The notes beneath the pieces are model-generated. The model saw nothing but the letters and a program-made list of their open reading frames with translations, ran no database searches and was not told the origin of the DNA. Shown here one piece after another: positions 1 to 11,063 of a stretch of DNA of 64,000 bases. The stretch's first letter is position 1, and each line of letters begins with the position of its first letter. The stretch spans positions 3,906,001 through 3,970,000 of the forward strand of contig CP087206.1 of NCBI GenBank assembly GCA_020912385.1. The letters run 5' to 3'. Position numbers and translations under genes: made by a program. This DNA is from Neofusicoccum parvum (lineage: Eukaryota; Ascomycota; Dothideomycetes; Botryosphaeriales; Botryosphaeriaceae).

Positions 1-1210
1 TGCCAGCTCGCCCCCTCGCTCACCGAAGACCTGCTCGAGTCTGTCGACGTGCCGCTCGCCGTGAAGCGCTGCAGCAAGACCAAGCGCGACTTCCTGTGCT
101 GCGACTACAATCGCGATGGCGACAGCTGGAGGAGTCCGTGGAGCAACGAGTTCGAGCCGCCGCTGGAGGACGGCGAGGGCGTCGTGCCCAGCGAGCGCGT
201 GAGGAAGATGGAGCTCAAGGCCAACGAGGCTTTTGACGTCTACCGGGAGCTGTGAGTGGAATCCGGGCATTGCAGTGGGGGATTACCAGATTGCGGGGCA
301 CAAGAGGGGCACCGGTGGGAAGGTTCGCGGCTGACAACAGTTGCCGAACAGGTACTACGAGGGCGGCATCTCTAGCGTGTACCTGTGGGATATGGAGGAT
401 GGCTTTGCAGGCTGTGTGCTGCTGAAGAAGTGTACGTGGAATGCCCATCGTGTCCCGCTGTTCTCCGAATAACACGGCGGAGATGCGTTGGCCTTCTTTG
501 ATGCGGACGCCTGCTGACATTTTAGCACAGCCGTCTCGCCAGCCAGCAAGACCACCGGTGGTTGGGACAGCATACACGTCTTCGAGGCGCTTGACCGCGC
601 CCGCACCGCCCACTACAAGCTCACCAGCACCGTCATCCTGAACCTCGGCACTGACAGCAATGACCTTGGATCGCTGAACCTCAGTGGAAACATGGTCCGA
701 CAGGTGGAGCAGGATATGCCTGTGGATGATGACACTTCGCACGTCGCCAATATCGGAAAGATGGTGGAGGATATGGAGCTGAAGATGCGCAACTTGCTGC
801 GTAAGTCCTGCGATCAATATGCGCAACATTCCCCAAGTATTGAAACAGCGGCATTCTTTTGGTGGGAACTGGCATCCATTTGGACGGGAATTGCATCTTC
901 CACAATGCAATTTCGCGTCCGGACAAATGTTCCAGCTACCATTCGGGAAGAACACTCTATTGTCTCAATGCTTTGCGAATTGTTCATATTTCCAGAAAAC
1001 CACAAGAGCATTGGCTGACTTCGAACAGAGGAGGTTTACTTCGGCAAGGCTAAGGACGTTGTCGGCGATCTTCGAAGTAAGTTGTCCCTTTTTACCTGCA
1101 ACTGCTCCTCGGCTCACATTTCCTTTTCAGGCATTCCTTCCTTGAGTGAGACGAACCGCGACAGAGCTACTCACAAGGAGATGATCAGTAGCATGGGAGG
1201 CGGTCGGTAG
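1..1210 (+). CDS. CAP2: F-actin-capping protein subunit beta (5'-truncated by window edge)
   Basis: This is the beta subunit of the heterodimer that caps actin filament barbed ends in the cortical cytoskeleton. The family signature [16 protein letters not shown] is followed by [14 protein letters not shown] and [17 protein letters not shown], all hallmarks of capping protein beta. My exons are 1-251, 352-431, 531-800, 1029-1076 and 1131-1210 (stop TAG). Phases agree at every junction, and the family block running from YRELYYEGG through [20 protein letters not shown] is recovered only after splicing. The N-terminal start lies to the left of the window. The last exon gives a short C-terminal tail ending MGGGR. 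Family identity is certain; the exact intron 2 acceptor (531) is chosen by phase. Confidence 0.95.
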
Positions 1211-1671
1211 AGTGGTGCCCGAAGACTCCACATAAGAAGAGAATTTCAAAACAGAGCGAAGAGTCAGGCCATGGAATCCATCGATCTTTTGCATGAATTG
1301 GCTGATCCACTGCATGCGTTTTGCTTTTTTTGCGCACAGATTTATGAATTGGGCTGGAATCGCCCCCGATCTACAAATGCATAAGCGCTGTTCTACCGTG
1401 GCTTCTCCCAATGATGCCTCTGCCCTCCTTTCATGAAACCCCAAGGATTTCCTCGAAAGTTCCGATTCCCTTAAGCTCGGCAGGGAGAACCCAGTATGTG
1501 GGGAGAAACTAGTGGACGGTTGGCATTAGTTTATTTCGGATCACGTGAATGTCAGACCGAAGTGTGGGTAGCCGAACTGGAAGGATCCTGACAAATCCCG
1601 GATCCCCGCTGGAGACCTTCTGTCTCAAGCTTCGCGCATTCTCTTTCTCATCACCTCTCGTAACACCTAGC
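1211..1671. other. Intergenic: 3' of CAP2 and promoter of Zn2Cys6 gene
   Basis: No coding signal is seen on either strand. It holds the CAP2 3' flank and the upstream region of the next gene. A pyrimidine-rich stretch (about 1621-1660) precedes the ATG, as is common in fungal leaders. Confidence 0.6.
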
Positions 1672-3856
1672 ATGCCGCCGGCCACCGTGTCGCATCGAAA
1701 GCAACCGTGCAACGGCTGCAGGTCGCGGAAAAAGCGCTGTGACGTACGTTTTTGCTCTACTTCTCCCGAGCAGTATGCCTATTGGTCGTTCATGGATCTC
1801 TCTTCATCTCGCTTGCTTTCCTTGAGGCTTGCCGGGCCGCCCTCACCCCAGGCCAATACTAACGGCGTTATTTCCCTACCAGACCACACGGCCTTCCTGC
1901 TCCAACTGTCGCAAATGGGGTATATTTTGCGACTACACCAACCGAGCTCACGCCGCGGAAAGGACCTTTCGCATTGCTTCTAACGGCGGATATAGTGACA
2001 CCAGCATCCCCACGGGTGCTTTGGATTGGAATATTGGGCTGTCTACAGATGTCCTTTCTGCCGAATCCCTGTCTGCTCCTTATTCTATCTCCGCTGCCAA
2101 TGAAGCATGGCCTGCGAACTCCAATACAGGTCAAAATGCTCTTCTGGCGTCTAATTTCTTTCAAGGACTGGATACAAATAATCCAGCGGATTCCTTCTCA
2201 GAGCTCTCTATGGTGACACCTGAATCAATCACCAATGCAACAGATTTGGCCGGGATTGACTTTACTGGACTTTTAGAGAATAGAGATCACGTCTCAGCTC
2301 CGGGGCGGGAGAACACTACCGGCACGCGCAAGTCGTCGTCTACTGTTGTTGAAGACGTGGATGAGACCTCTCGTTCTTCAAGAGACACCCTTCCGGCGGA
2401 TGCGTTGCTACAAGAGTTGGTAAACATTTATTTCGATCAGCACCATGTCTTCCTGCCTTTTCTGCACAAAGCTCGGTACCTTCAAAGTGTCAGACACTTC
2501 AACCGCGACGATCCAGATCGTCAGGCCGCGGCGCTCCTCTACGCCATAATAGCTATAGCCGCGGTTTCCCACCCAGATTCTGCCGTGCGCAGTCGCCAGA
2601 AGCAATGGTTTGCAAGAGCCAAGCAGCTCTGCGAAGACAGCAAGGAAAGGAAGTACCCTTCTCTACAAGGCATCCAGGCGAGTCTCTGCATCGTCATCCT
2701 CGCCTGGACCACGGGCGATTACCCTCTCTCCTGGCTGTATATTGGAACGTCCTGGCGCCAGTCCTGTACTATGGGCCTGAATCGTATCGATGGTGATAAG
2801 ATCAAATTTCTCGAGAAAGAGTCTCGGCCGAGGTGCGCAGTTGAAGTGGAAGAGCGCAGGAGAACGATATGGACGCTGTTTATGATGGATCGAGGAACGG
2901 CATTCCCAGCTGGTTGGCCACATGCTATCGACGACAGACAGTTCATGGTGAACTTGCCTATCGAAGATAGCGTCTTTCAAGCTGCAGACGAAAAGGTGAG
3001 GTTGGAAACACCATGCAGACAGGCGGCATACTTACTTGCAAAATAGACGACAGCATTGAACACGAAGATGCCTTTCAGCCGCAACCTACGAAAGATGATC
3101 ATGACCACGCCCGAGGATGGAAAATCAACGGTACACCACGCCATAATGAAAGCATATCTTCTCTTGGGCCGGGTCAACGAACACGTACACTCCCTTGAGG
3201 CGTCTTCGGATCCAGATGAGCATTATCGTGAGTTTCGACAGCTGGACAAGGAGCTCAGCCGCTTCAAATTGAGCCTTCCTCGACATGCAACAACACTGCG
3301 AACATGCTCCGTTGAGGAAGCAAAACAAACTGTTTGGTTGAACGCCATCCTCAGCACGGCCACTATCTTGCTCCACCACAGACCCGTGACATCTGAGGAC
3401 GAGCTTCCGCAATCGCCGTCAACTGAAGGATCCACAGCATCCCAGCCAGATACCAACGCCAGTTTCGAGTACTGCGTCTCGGCAGCGCGGAACATGGCAC
3501 GGCTGATCCAGGAAGCCACAAGAATTTCCATCGACGCTCTGATCAACCCACACATTGGCTCCTCGCTCTACGTCTGTGGCAAAATCCTGATCCTCCACAC
3601 CCACTTGACGAAGAGTGACGAGGTAAGGACCGACATCGACATGTTTCTGCTGCTCTGCGACCGCATAGCGGATGTCTATCCTACCTTGGGCACCAAGTTT
3701 AAGAACGGTATGCGGTACGACCTTAAGCAAGATGCTAAAGGCGTACGGAAGATGCGGGAAGACGGTGCGAGGGGCATGATGACGAAGTGTGGTGATTGGG
3801 CCGGAGCGAACCCGCAGGCTACGCTGGAAAAACTCACTGCTGCTTTTGGACGATGA
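1672..3856 (+). CDS. Zn2Cys6 fungal-specific transcription factor
   Basis: A binuclear zinc cluster regulator of about 664 residues. Exons are 1672-1743, 1883-2995 and 3047-3856, all in phase 0. The first exon codes CNGCRSRKKRC and the second continues CSNCRKWGIFC, so the six metal-binding cysteines are split by the first intron. After a Ser/Thr-rich linker, the region around HHVFLPFLHKARYL (near residue 215) begins the fungal_trans (PF04082) middle homology domain, which runs through the SLCIVILAWTTGDYPLSWLYIG helices. The ATG at 1672 is chosen because it sits directly before the zinc cluster. Its target genes cannot be read from the sequence; neighbouring genes do not form an obvious pathway with it. 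It probably acts in the nucleus as a DNA-binding activator or repressor. Confidence 0.93.
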
Positions 3857-4104
3857 ATACGCTACCTCTCCTAGAGCATCCAAGGCACTACGGTAAAGCA
3901 TCAGCGGCACCGCAAATGAGACGTAGTGGTTGGGGAAAGAAGACGGAGTGCATTCATTGTGCCGATATTGCTCTTTTCATCGAGTGACGTTGTATCAGTC
4001 AGCGGGCAGCCGTTGCTAAACATATCGATGTACCCAGGGAAGCCTCAAGAAAAGGAGATTCGTCTAAATGAGAGACCGAAAGAACGTATAACGCACCGCT
4101 TCGC

Positions 4105-6777
4105 TTACACCTCCCCCTTACCATCCTGCGTCGCCCTCAGCACCGTTCTGATGTGCTCTACGGTCAACGGGCCCCTCTGCCTCGCCGCCAGCAGCTGCGC
4201 CGTCTTGACGACGTTCTTGATTTCCCTCCCGTTAAGCTCGACGGCAGCCAGCTCGTCCAACTCCTTCTCGCCGACCCTCGTCTCCCTGCGGGCCAGGCGC
4301 AAGAAGTTCCGCCACACGCTCCGGCGCGCGGCGGCGTCCAGCGGCGGGTAGTTGACGCGCAGGTGGATGCGCGACTGGAAGGCCTTGTCGAAGGCCTCGA
4401 CGCGGTTGGTCGTCATGAACAGGATGCCGCGGTAGTACTCGAGGATGCGCAGCAGCACCGCGACGATCTTGTTGCGCTCGAGGTCGTTGACGCCGCGGCG
4501 CTCCAGGAACACGTCGGACTCGTCGAGCAGCACCACCGCGTCCCACGCCGTCGCCATGGACAGCACGGAGTCGAGCCGTTGCTCGACCGTTTCGGCGTCT
4601 TCGCCGAGCTCGGCTGCGGAGAGGACGTAGAGAGGGGTGCGCATGCGTTCGGCGACTGTGGGAGATGTAAGTGGGATGGAGGGGTGGAGGAGGGAAGTGC
4701 TTACTGGCTTCGGCGGTGAGGGTCTTGCCAACGCCTGGGTCGCCGTGGAGGAGGAGGACGATGCCTTGGCCTGCAGGTCTTGTCAGGCGCCTGTTACTTT
4801 CACTGGTCTGCGTAGCGGAACACTCACCCTTCCCTTCGACGATGTCATCGAACTCCTCCTTATGCATGACCTGGCTCTCAACAAAGGAAAGGATTAGATC
4901 CTTGTACCCTCCGGGTAGGACAAGGTTGTCAAAGGTCTTCTCGTTCCACTCAATATCCTGCACGAAGTCGACATAGACTTTGACTGCACACCTTCATCAG
5001 CACATAAACCCAACCACCAATCGTCATCACAAACTTACCCCACTCCTTCGTCTTCAGCGAAAACGCCTTCAGCTCCGGCGTGCACAGCATAAGCTGCTCG
5101 TCCGTCAACCGCACCTCCTCCACATCTGCAAACGCGTCAGCCCATCACACCCAGCCACGTCCAACCCCACCGCAGAGCACTCACCCGGCCCCGTCTCCTC
5201 ACTCCCGTCACTGACCAATTCATCATCCGACCCCCACGCCCTCGGCCTCGGCGCCATCCTCCTGGCCTTCAGCGGCGGCGGCGGTGGCGGCGGCCCCGCC
5301 CCCATGCCCCCACACCTCCTCCCCTTCGACTGCGGCGGCAATCCCATGACGGGCGGCGACATGGGCGGCGGCGGCAGCGGCGGCAGCGGCATCGACACCG
5401 GCGGCGGCGGCGGGGCGTGGACCATGGTCCATTTCTCGCCGCCGGCGTGGGGGGTCCTGTCGATGTGCGGCCTGTCGGGCTGCACGTCGAGGGCGAGGGT
5501 GAAGGCGATGTCGTCGAAGGGGTGGACGGTCTGGCAGCCGATACCGTGGCGGGCGAAGGCGTCGGCGTCGATGACGATGCGGGACTCGATCTGCGGCGCG
5601 GGTCAGCCATGCGGAGGGTCGGCGGGGAAGAGGGGGGTCCACTCACGGTGCCCTTGGATTCGGCCTTGCGCACCACGTGCGGGTCGTTGAGCTGGCTGCG
5701 GCGGTTGGAGGGCGGGCTGGGCCCGAGGTAGGCCTTGTAGTGCATGCCGCGCAGGGCCTCGAAGCGGCGGCCGCGCGCCAGCAGGCGGCGCTCGATGTCG
5801 GGGCGGTGGGCGGCGAAGCGGAAGGGGTAGAAGTCGAGCGAGTCGATGGGGCGCGTGCCCTCGTAGGCGTGGATGCAGCAGGTCTCGGGGGTCCAGCCGA
5901 AGGCGCGGCCGTCGGTGTCGACGGCCTCGCACGTCAGCTGGAAGCCACGGCTGTAGTCGGCGTAGGCGCACTTGTACAGCCGGTCGAACGGGTCGGCCCT
6001 GCCCGGGCTGTAGACCAGGTCGCCCGGGCGGAAGATGGTCCACAGGTAGTCCCAGGTGACGACGCCGTGGGCGAGCAGGTCGGCGTGCGCGTCGAGCGTC
6101 GGCCGCAGCTCCTCGCGCAGCACGCCGTGCAGCAGGCGCAGGTGGCGCGCGGTGACGGGGTCGAGCGGCTCGCGCAGGGCCTGCTCCAGCCGGTCCCAGC
6201 GGTGGAAGAACTGGCGGAACGGCGCGCGGAAGGTGAGGTTCCTCAGGCCGACGGTGATGCCGCCGAGGCCGTCGAACACGCGCGCGAGCACGGGCTTGAC
6301 GAACGGGCTCTGCACGACGATCGAGTCGACGACGACGCTGCGGCCATCGCCGCCGCCGCTGTGGTTGCGCCGGTGCCGCACCAGCAGCGCGCACTTCCTG
6401 CTCGCCGCCGCCTCCTCGGCCGACGGCTGCATGGCCGCCGGGAACTCGTCCACCCAGTTGATGCAGCACTCGCACGTCCGCGCGCCCTCGTACAGCCGCT
6501 TGATCTCGCTCGCCGCGCCGTCCTCGCTCTCCGAGTGCGTGGACGAGTCGTCCTCGCTGGCCGAGGTGGTGCCGCCTTCGCTGCTGATGTCCGTCACTTC
6601 GTCGCCGTCGTCGTGGACGGGCGCCGGCTCGGCCTCGTGACCGGGGCCGCCGTAGAGGTCGCCTTGGGGATCGGTGCCGGGCTGCAATGCATAGCCAATT
6701 GCATCCGCGGCACCAAGGTCCATTGTTGGCACCGCGTGGCGAGGCATCTTGGGCGGGAGCGGCGGAGTGGAGTCCAT
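4105..6777 (-). CDS. DUF7025-type AAA+ ATPase
   Basis: A seven-part region with six exons: 6777-5647, 5590-5185, 5125-5039, 4983-4828, 4770-4705 and 4655-4105 (stop), giving about 798 residues. The N-terminal half carries the DUF7025 region (WDYLWTIFRPGDLVYSPG, YADYSRGFQLTCEAVDTDGR). A proline-rich insert follows (exon 2, about 5250-5420 on the plus strand), then the AAA module. Walker A GDPGVGKT is in the small exon 4770-4705, Walker B is VVLLDESDVFLERR, sensor 1 is MTTNR, and a second-arginine-like stretch SRIHLRVNYPP follows. Proteins of this fungal family have no settled substrate; the ATPase resembles BCS1/VCP-type remodelling modules. Several short introns within the ATPase domain are needed to keep the frame. 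The start at 6777 could instead be a nearby downstream Met. Confidence 0.9.
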
Positions 6778-8235
6778 TGCGGGTCAAGCGGAGACGGATA
6801 GAGACACACAGCTCTCCGAGACCGTTGCAGAACGCCTCACTTATATAGCCTTGCGGCCGCTGTGTGGTCCATTCTGTTTAGTGATAGCGGCATGCGGCTC
6901 TGTGCAACCCCGCAGTCAGCAGCCGGCTGCCTGGTACGTGGTCCAATGGCGAACTTCCCTGCAATGGTGGTGCCGTGCAACGGGGGCGCCTGCGTCCAGC
7001 CTGCTTTCCAATGCAAAGTCTTTCACATTCCGTGTGGCGTGCTGCCTGAAACCCAGCCTTGTGGTGCCCGCGAGGGGGGAGGCTGCAGAGGGGGACGCAC
7101 GCTGACGTGCTGCTCCATAGGCAGCAGTCCAGGTTTCGGGACGTGACTGGTTTGGAGGAGTCGTGGGCCTTGTCGATGCAGGTGGGAATACATGGCTGCA
7201 GGCAAGTGTCAGGCCATCTTGGGCTGCCCTTATCAGATCTTGTGGAGGGCCATCCTGAAGTGGTGGCTCGGCATTACGTCGAATCGAACGTCAGGCTGAC
7301 AATCGAAGGATCTTGGCTAACTGGTAGCTCCAGCATGTGTAGCTTGGCCTTGTGATCATGACTGGTGAACAGGAAGTCAAGACCTGTCCGGAGTTAGGGC
7401 CGACCCGTTGGTGCACCGCATCAAATCCCTTTTCATGTTGCAACTGTTTTTAGCGCCCCTAGAAGTGGGCTTCTTCTATCTTGAAAGGCCTTGTCCAGCT
7501 GCCCATAAATGAATTCAGCTCATTGGCCAGCCTTGCTGTTTTGTGATTGTCGGAGATCTCCATCACTTCCACGTTTCTTCTCCACCTAAGCCTTAATGAG
7601 AATTCGATACGTATATCCATGGATTTTAGTACCTCAAGTTTGACCTGAAAGTTTGTTATAGCATAAGTGTTTAACTTTGGGGGCAGTTGCACTGATTCCG
7701 TTGTACGTAGTGAGTGCACGGACCACATCATCGATGACGGCAGCAGCACGGAAGACAGCGCAAAAGTCTTCAGTAGGTTTCTAGCTCTTCTGTTCCCATT
7801 TCATCAGCTACGATGTGCTTCGGTGGTTCCGTCGCCCGCTCGTCGACACCCGTCAGCGCTCAGTTGTCGGCGACGCTAAACCAAAACAGGCAATCGGCGG
7901 GCCGCTCGTGCATAGCGTCGCCGCTGCCGCCGCCACGAACACAACAACTCTCCTCCTGCTCCCGTCTCAGGCGGTAGAATAGCCTCCGTCATGGGGCTAA
8001 CTCCATGCCGCCGTGTCGCCGACGGACGAAAAGCGGCGGCGAGCATGGAGGTATAAGTACGCGGGCAGCAGCGCCGAGGAGAGCAGCAGCCCAAACACTT
8101 CAGACTTCGGCTTTCTTGAGCAATCATCCAAGGAGCTAAACCTCATCCAACTACTTCAGCATTCCTCCTCTTTCACCCAGACCCACCCTTCTCTCCACCC
8201 ACATCCAACCTCCCACCTCAAAAGAGAAAACCAAA
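6778..8235. other. Divergent intergenic region between AAA ATPase and SDR
   Basis: About 1.46 kb without a gene I can support. Both flanking genes are transcribed away from it, so it holds two promoters. A minus-strand open stretch at 7459-7749 (96 codons) reads smoothly but has no recognisable family and no splice or promoter support, so it is not called. Confidence 0.5.
8052..8057 (+). promoter_or_regulatory. TATA box of the SDR gene
   Basis: TATAAG lies 184 bp upstream of the SDR start codon, followed by a pyrimidine-rich leader (8150-8225) typical of strongly transcribed fungal genes. The assignment is by motif and position only. Confidence 0.5.
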
Positions 8236-9042
8236 ATGCCCGCCCCCGCCCCCAAACTCTCCACCCAAACCCTCCTCGTCATCGGCGGCACATCCGGCAT
8301 CGGCCTCGCAGTCGCCCACCTCGCCCTCGCCAACTCCATCGCGCACGTCACCATCTCCGGCTCCAACCCCACCCGCCTCGCCGCCGCCCTCGCCTCCCTG
8401 CGCGCCTCCGACCCCGCCGCCGACCTGACCTCGCGCACATCCGGCCACGTGTGCGACCTCTCCTCGCCCGCCACAACGGAGCACAACCTCCGCGCCCTCC
8501 TCGCCGCCACCGTCGCCGCCAACGGCGCCGGCACGCTCGACCACGTCGTCTTCACAGCCGGCGACGCGCTGGCGGTCGTCCCCGTCGCCGACCTCACCGT
8601 CGCCGCGCTGCACGCCGCCGGCGCCGTGCGCTTCGTCGCGCCGCTGCTGCTGGCCAAGCTGCTGCCCGCGTTCGCCGCGCCGGGGTGCACGTCCAGCCTG
8701 ACACTCACCGGCGGCGTCAACGGCCAGCGCCCCGCCCCCGGCTGGACCGTGCCGGCGGCGTACGGGAACGCGTTGAGGGGCGTGGTGCGCGGGCTGGCGG
8801 TGGATTTGAAGCCGTTGAGGGTGAATCTCGTCGAGCCGGGGGCGGTGGAGACGCCGTTGTGGGATCGGTTTGCGGTGGAGGGGGTGGAGAGGGAGGCGTT
8901 TAGGAGGAGGTGGGCGGAGAGGACGACGGTGGGGAGGGTGGGCGCGCCGGAGGATACGGCGGAGGCGTATTTGTATTTGATGAAGGATCATTTTGCGGCG
9001 GGGAGTGTGGTGTCGTCGAATGGGGGCACGTTGTTGGTGTAG
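8236..9042 (+). CDS. Short-chain dehydrogenase/reductase, atypical active site
   Basis: A 268-residue single-exon Rossmann protein. The NAD(P)-binding glycine motif GGTSGIG is at residues 17-23. A strand-turn typical of the SDR core (DHVVFTAGDAL) is in the middle, and the C-terminal VNLVEPGAVETPLW matches the SDR PG motif. The usual catalytic YxxxK is not intact: the equivalent stretch reads AAYGNALRG, with Leu where Lys belongs, and the upstream serine region reads LTLTGG. This kind of departure is seen in a subgroup of fungal SDR-like proteins, so the enzyme may use a different mechanism or bind rather than reduce. Substrate unknown. A TATA box and a CT-rich leader lie upstream, suggesting regulated expression. 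Confidence 0.88.
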   Translation: MPAPAPKLSTQTLLVIGGTSGIGLAVAHLALANSIAHVTISGSNPTRLAAALASLRASDPAADLTSRTSGHVCDLSSPATTEHNLRALLAATVAANGAGTLDHVVFTAGDALAVVPVADLTVAALHAAGAVRFVAPLLLAKLLPAFAAPGCTSSLTLTGGVNGQRPAPGWTVPAAYGNALRGVVRGLAVDLKPLRVNLVEPGAVETPLWDRFAVEGVEREAFRRRWAERTTVGRVGAPEDTAEAYLYLMKDHFAAGSVVSSNGGTLLV

Positions 9043-9481
9043 GTGGGGCGGGATTGTGGGTGGATGTTCAATATCCAGTTGTGTGTGCCTTTGGACCTTC
9101 AAGGGAGAGGTATATGACTACTCACAGAATCGAAGTAGCAAATGAATTGCGGAGTGTTCTCTACCATAGCCATATATTCATCTGCTTGCTTTCAGCCCAG
9201 TCCACCCCTTTCTAATAACCTACCATTTTTCGATTCCATTTTTGTCCTTCCCGATCCTTTGTAGTCCATCAATTCGAACGCCACTACAACCAACCAGCGC
9301 CCCATTGGACCTCTCTATACACCCAACCACAATCAACTGCCTAGACCCCCATCTCCTCCGCCACAATAGCACCTCAAACACATACGCTCTGGACCAGTAT
9401 TCCATAACCTGCCGTTCGAGCAGCCTGTTCCGTTGCCCGAAAAGTGGATAAGGAGCCAGTCGGCTTTACGGGATAGGAAAC
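9043..9481. other. Convergent intergenic region
   Basis: The 3' flanks of two converging genes. I see no coding potential or clear repeat in it. Confidence 0.6.
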
Positions 9482-10378
9482 CTAGCTCATGCCAGCGGGA
9501 GGCGTAGATTGAGCTGTGGTGGTGCCAGTGTTGCCGTGGCTGGGGTACGTCTGCGGCATGGCCTGGGAAGTCCGTGGGTTGAGGTTAGCGGCTAGCGGCA
9601 GGGCAGCGTACCGGTTCTGGCTGTCCGGCTGCAAATCTTGCTGCTGCTGGGAAGTGATGGGTACGGCAGAAGCAAGGGAAAGCGTCGGAGCAGTAGCGGG
9701 ATCTGGAGCGGCGGCCTCCATCTGTGGACCATCACTGATATCGGGCTTGCTAGACGAAGTATCGTAAGCGTCTTCGTACGACGGTGTGTTCACTGAGCCA
9801 TGGATGGCACTGTCGCAATGCTGTTCCGGCTCGGGGCCATACGGCGCCGCAGTGGTGTTCTCTCCGACGTTCGGGAGCCACTTGTTGACGACGTCTCTCT
9901 TGGAGCAGTCAGGGATGAAGCTGTTCCTGATATCATCTTCGACATCGTACTTGAAGGGTTCATAAATGTTGGTGGTGAGGTCGTATCTGAGCTCTTGTAT
10001 CTTGTGTTGATGAGCGTCGAGGGCCTCGTCCATCTCTTGGACACGGGCGTTCTGCCTATTGACGACAGTGCTGAGATGTTCGAAAGCCCTGACATGGAAC
10101 GTAAGACCGCGGTATTGCTGATTCGTAGCTTTCATAAGTGTCTGTACCATCGAGTTAGCCAGGATCTGGAACTGTCAGTCAGCGAACGCGGGCACACCAA
10201 CCTGGATATGGTTGCCCATCCGGCGCTGATTCTCGTTCAGCCCGTTGAACCTTTGGAAGGCATCGGCCATGTGGTCCTCCAGTATGGTAAGCCTGCTGTC
10301 CATGTTCTGGAGATCGATCCCGAGACTCATCGGTGCCGGGGTCATGATGGCGGGTGTAACTTGGCTCGGGGTGGTCAT
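9482..10378 (-). CDS. Coiled-coil protein of unknown function
   Basis: Two exons, 10378-10202 and 10141-9482, joined by a 60-bp intron (donor GTTGGT, branch GCTAAC, acceptor TACAG) give about 278 residues. Nearer acceptors would leave introns of only 30-36 bp, so I prefer this one. The N-terminal half is rich in heptad-like spacing of hydrophobic residues (NMDSRLTILEDHMADAFQRF; NRQNARVQEMDEALDAHQHK), consistent with a coiled coil. The C-terminal 100 residues are low complexity, rich in Pro, Ser, Thr and Gln with a QQQQ run, and look disordered. I do not recognise a domain family. Start chosen as the first Met of the open frame. Confidence 0.65.
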
Positions 10379-11063
10379 AAGTGAATGCTTAAGCGTAGAC
10401 TACAAAGCTTGAACACCCTGCTTCGGCGTCTTGACCTTGCGGTTATTCACTGGTGGCGTCCGACGCTTGTTCGAGTGATGGCGCTGCTGGTCGCTGTTCA
10501 GAGGTGTGCGCGGGGGATGACGGTGCTTGGGATTTGGGCGCTTGTCTTACCAGGTAGCTGCGGCGGGCTTTCTCCTGCTGCAAGGAGGCACGGGGAATCT
10601 TCTTCTTCATGGCTGCAACTCCTTGCTCTAGTCGAAATACACGGGACGCGAGGTTGTGGTCTTAAGTGGCACCAGTTTATGTAGGCCGACGAGGCGGTTC
10701 TCGCTAAAGGAGACTTCTCGCTACCGGGTCAGAAGTGGTTGTCACCAAGGAGTGCACGGACTGAACCCCCCGCGCATGATTTTATGGCAGTGATGGCGGC
10801 CGTCAGGGTGTAATTTGGTGATCTTCACGTGGGTGGTTCTACAAACCCGCCGTGGGACGCTCGTGACCACGCGCTTGCCGTCTTGGGCAACCGCGACAGC
10901 AGCGACGGCACATGCAGCACCACTCCAGCAGGCACTTAAGAGAATCTTCCGCCACCGCCCGTCCATCCATTCATTTTCAGCACCAACAACCCACGGAACG
11001 CGGAGCAGCATCATCAAATTCAAACGTTGAAGTCATTGTGCACTGCTACCGTGCTCAACCACC
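10379..11063. other. Divergent promoter region, coiled-coil gene / PAM2-like gene
   Basis: 685 bp between divergently transcribed genes. Open stretches here are short, overlap each other on both strands and resemble no family. It holds both promoters; I cannot name a specific site. Confidence 0.5.

Noticed and set aside
5677..6801. Plus-strand open frame (374 codons)
   Set aside because: Antisense of the first exon of the AAA ATPase; Ala/Val/Gly-rich shadow.
7459..7749. Minus-strand 96-codon frame in the SDR upstream region
   Set aside because: Reads smoothly but has no recognisable family, promoter, or splice context; too short to support alone.
10172..10201. A 30-bp intron in the coiled-coil gene using the first possible acceptor
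   Set aside because: Too short for a fungal spliceosomal intron; the 60-bp alternative has a GCTAAC branch point and keeps the frame.
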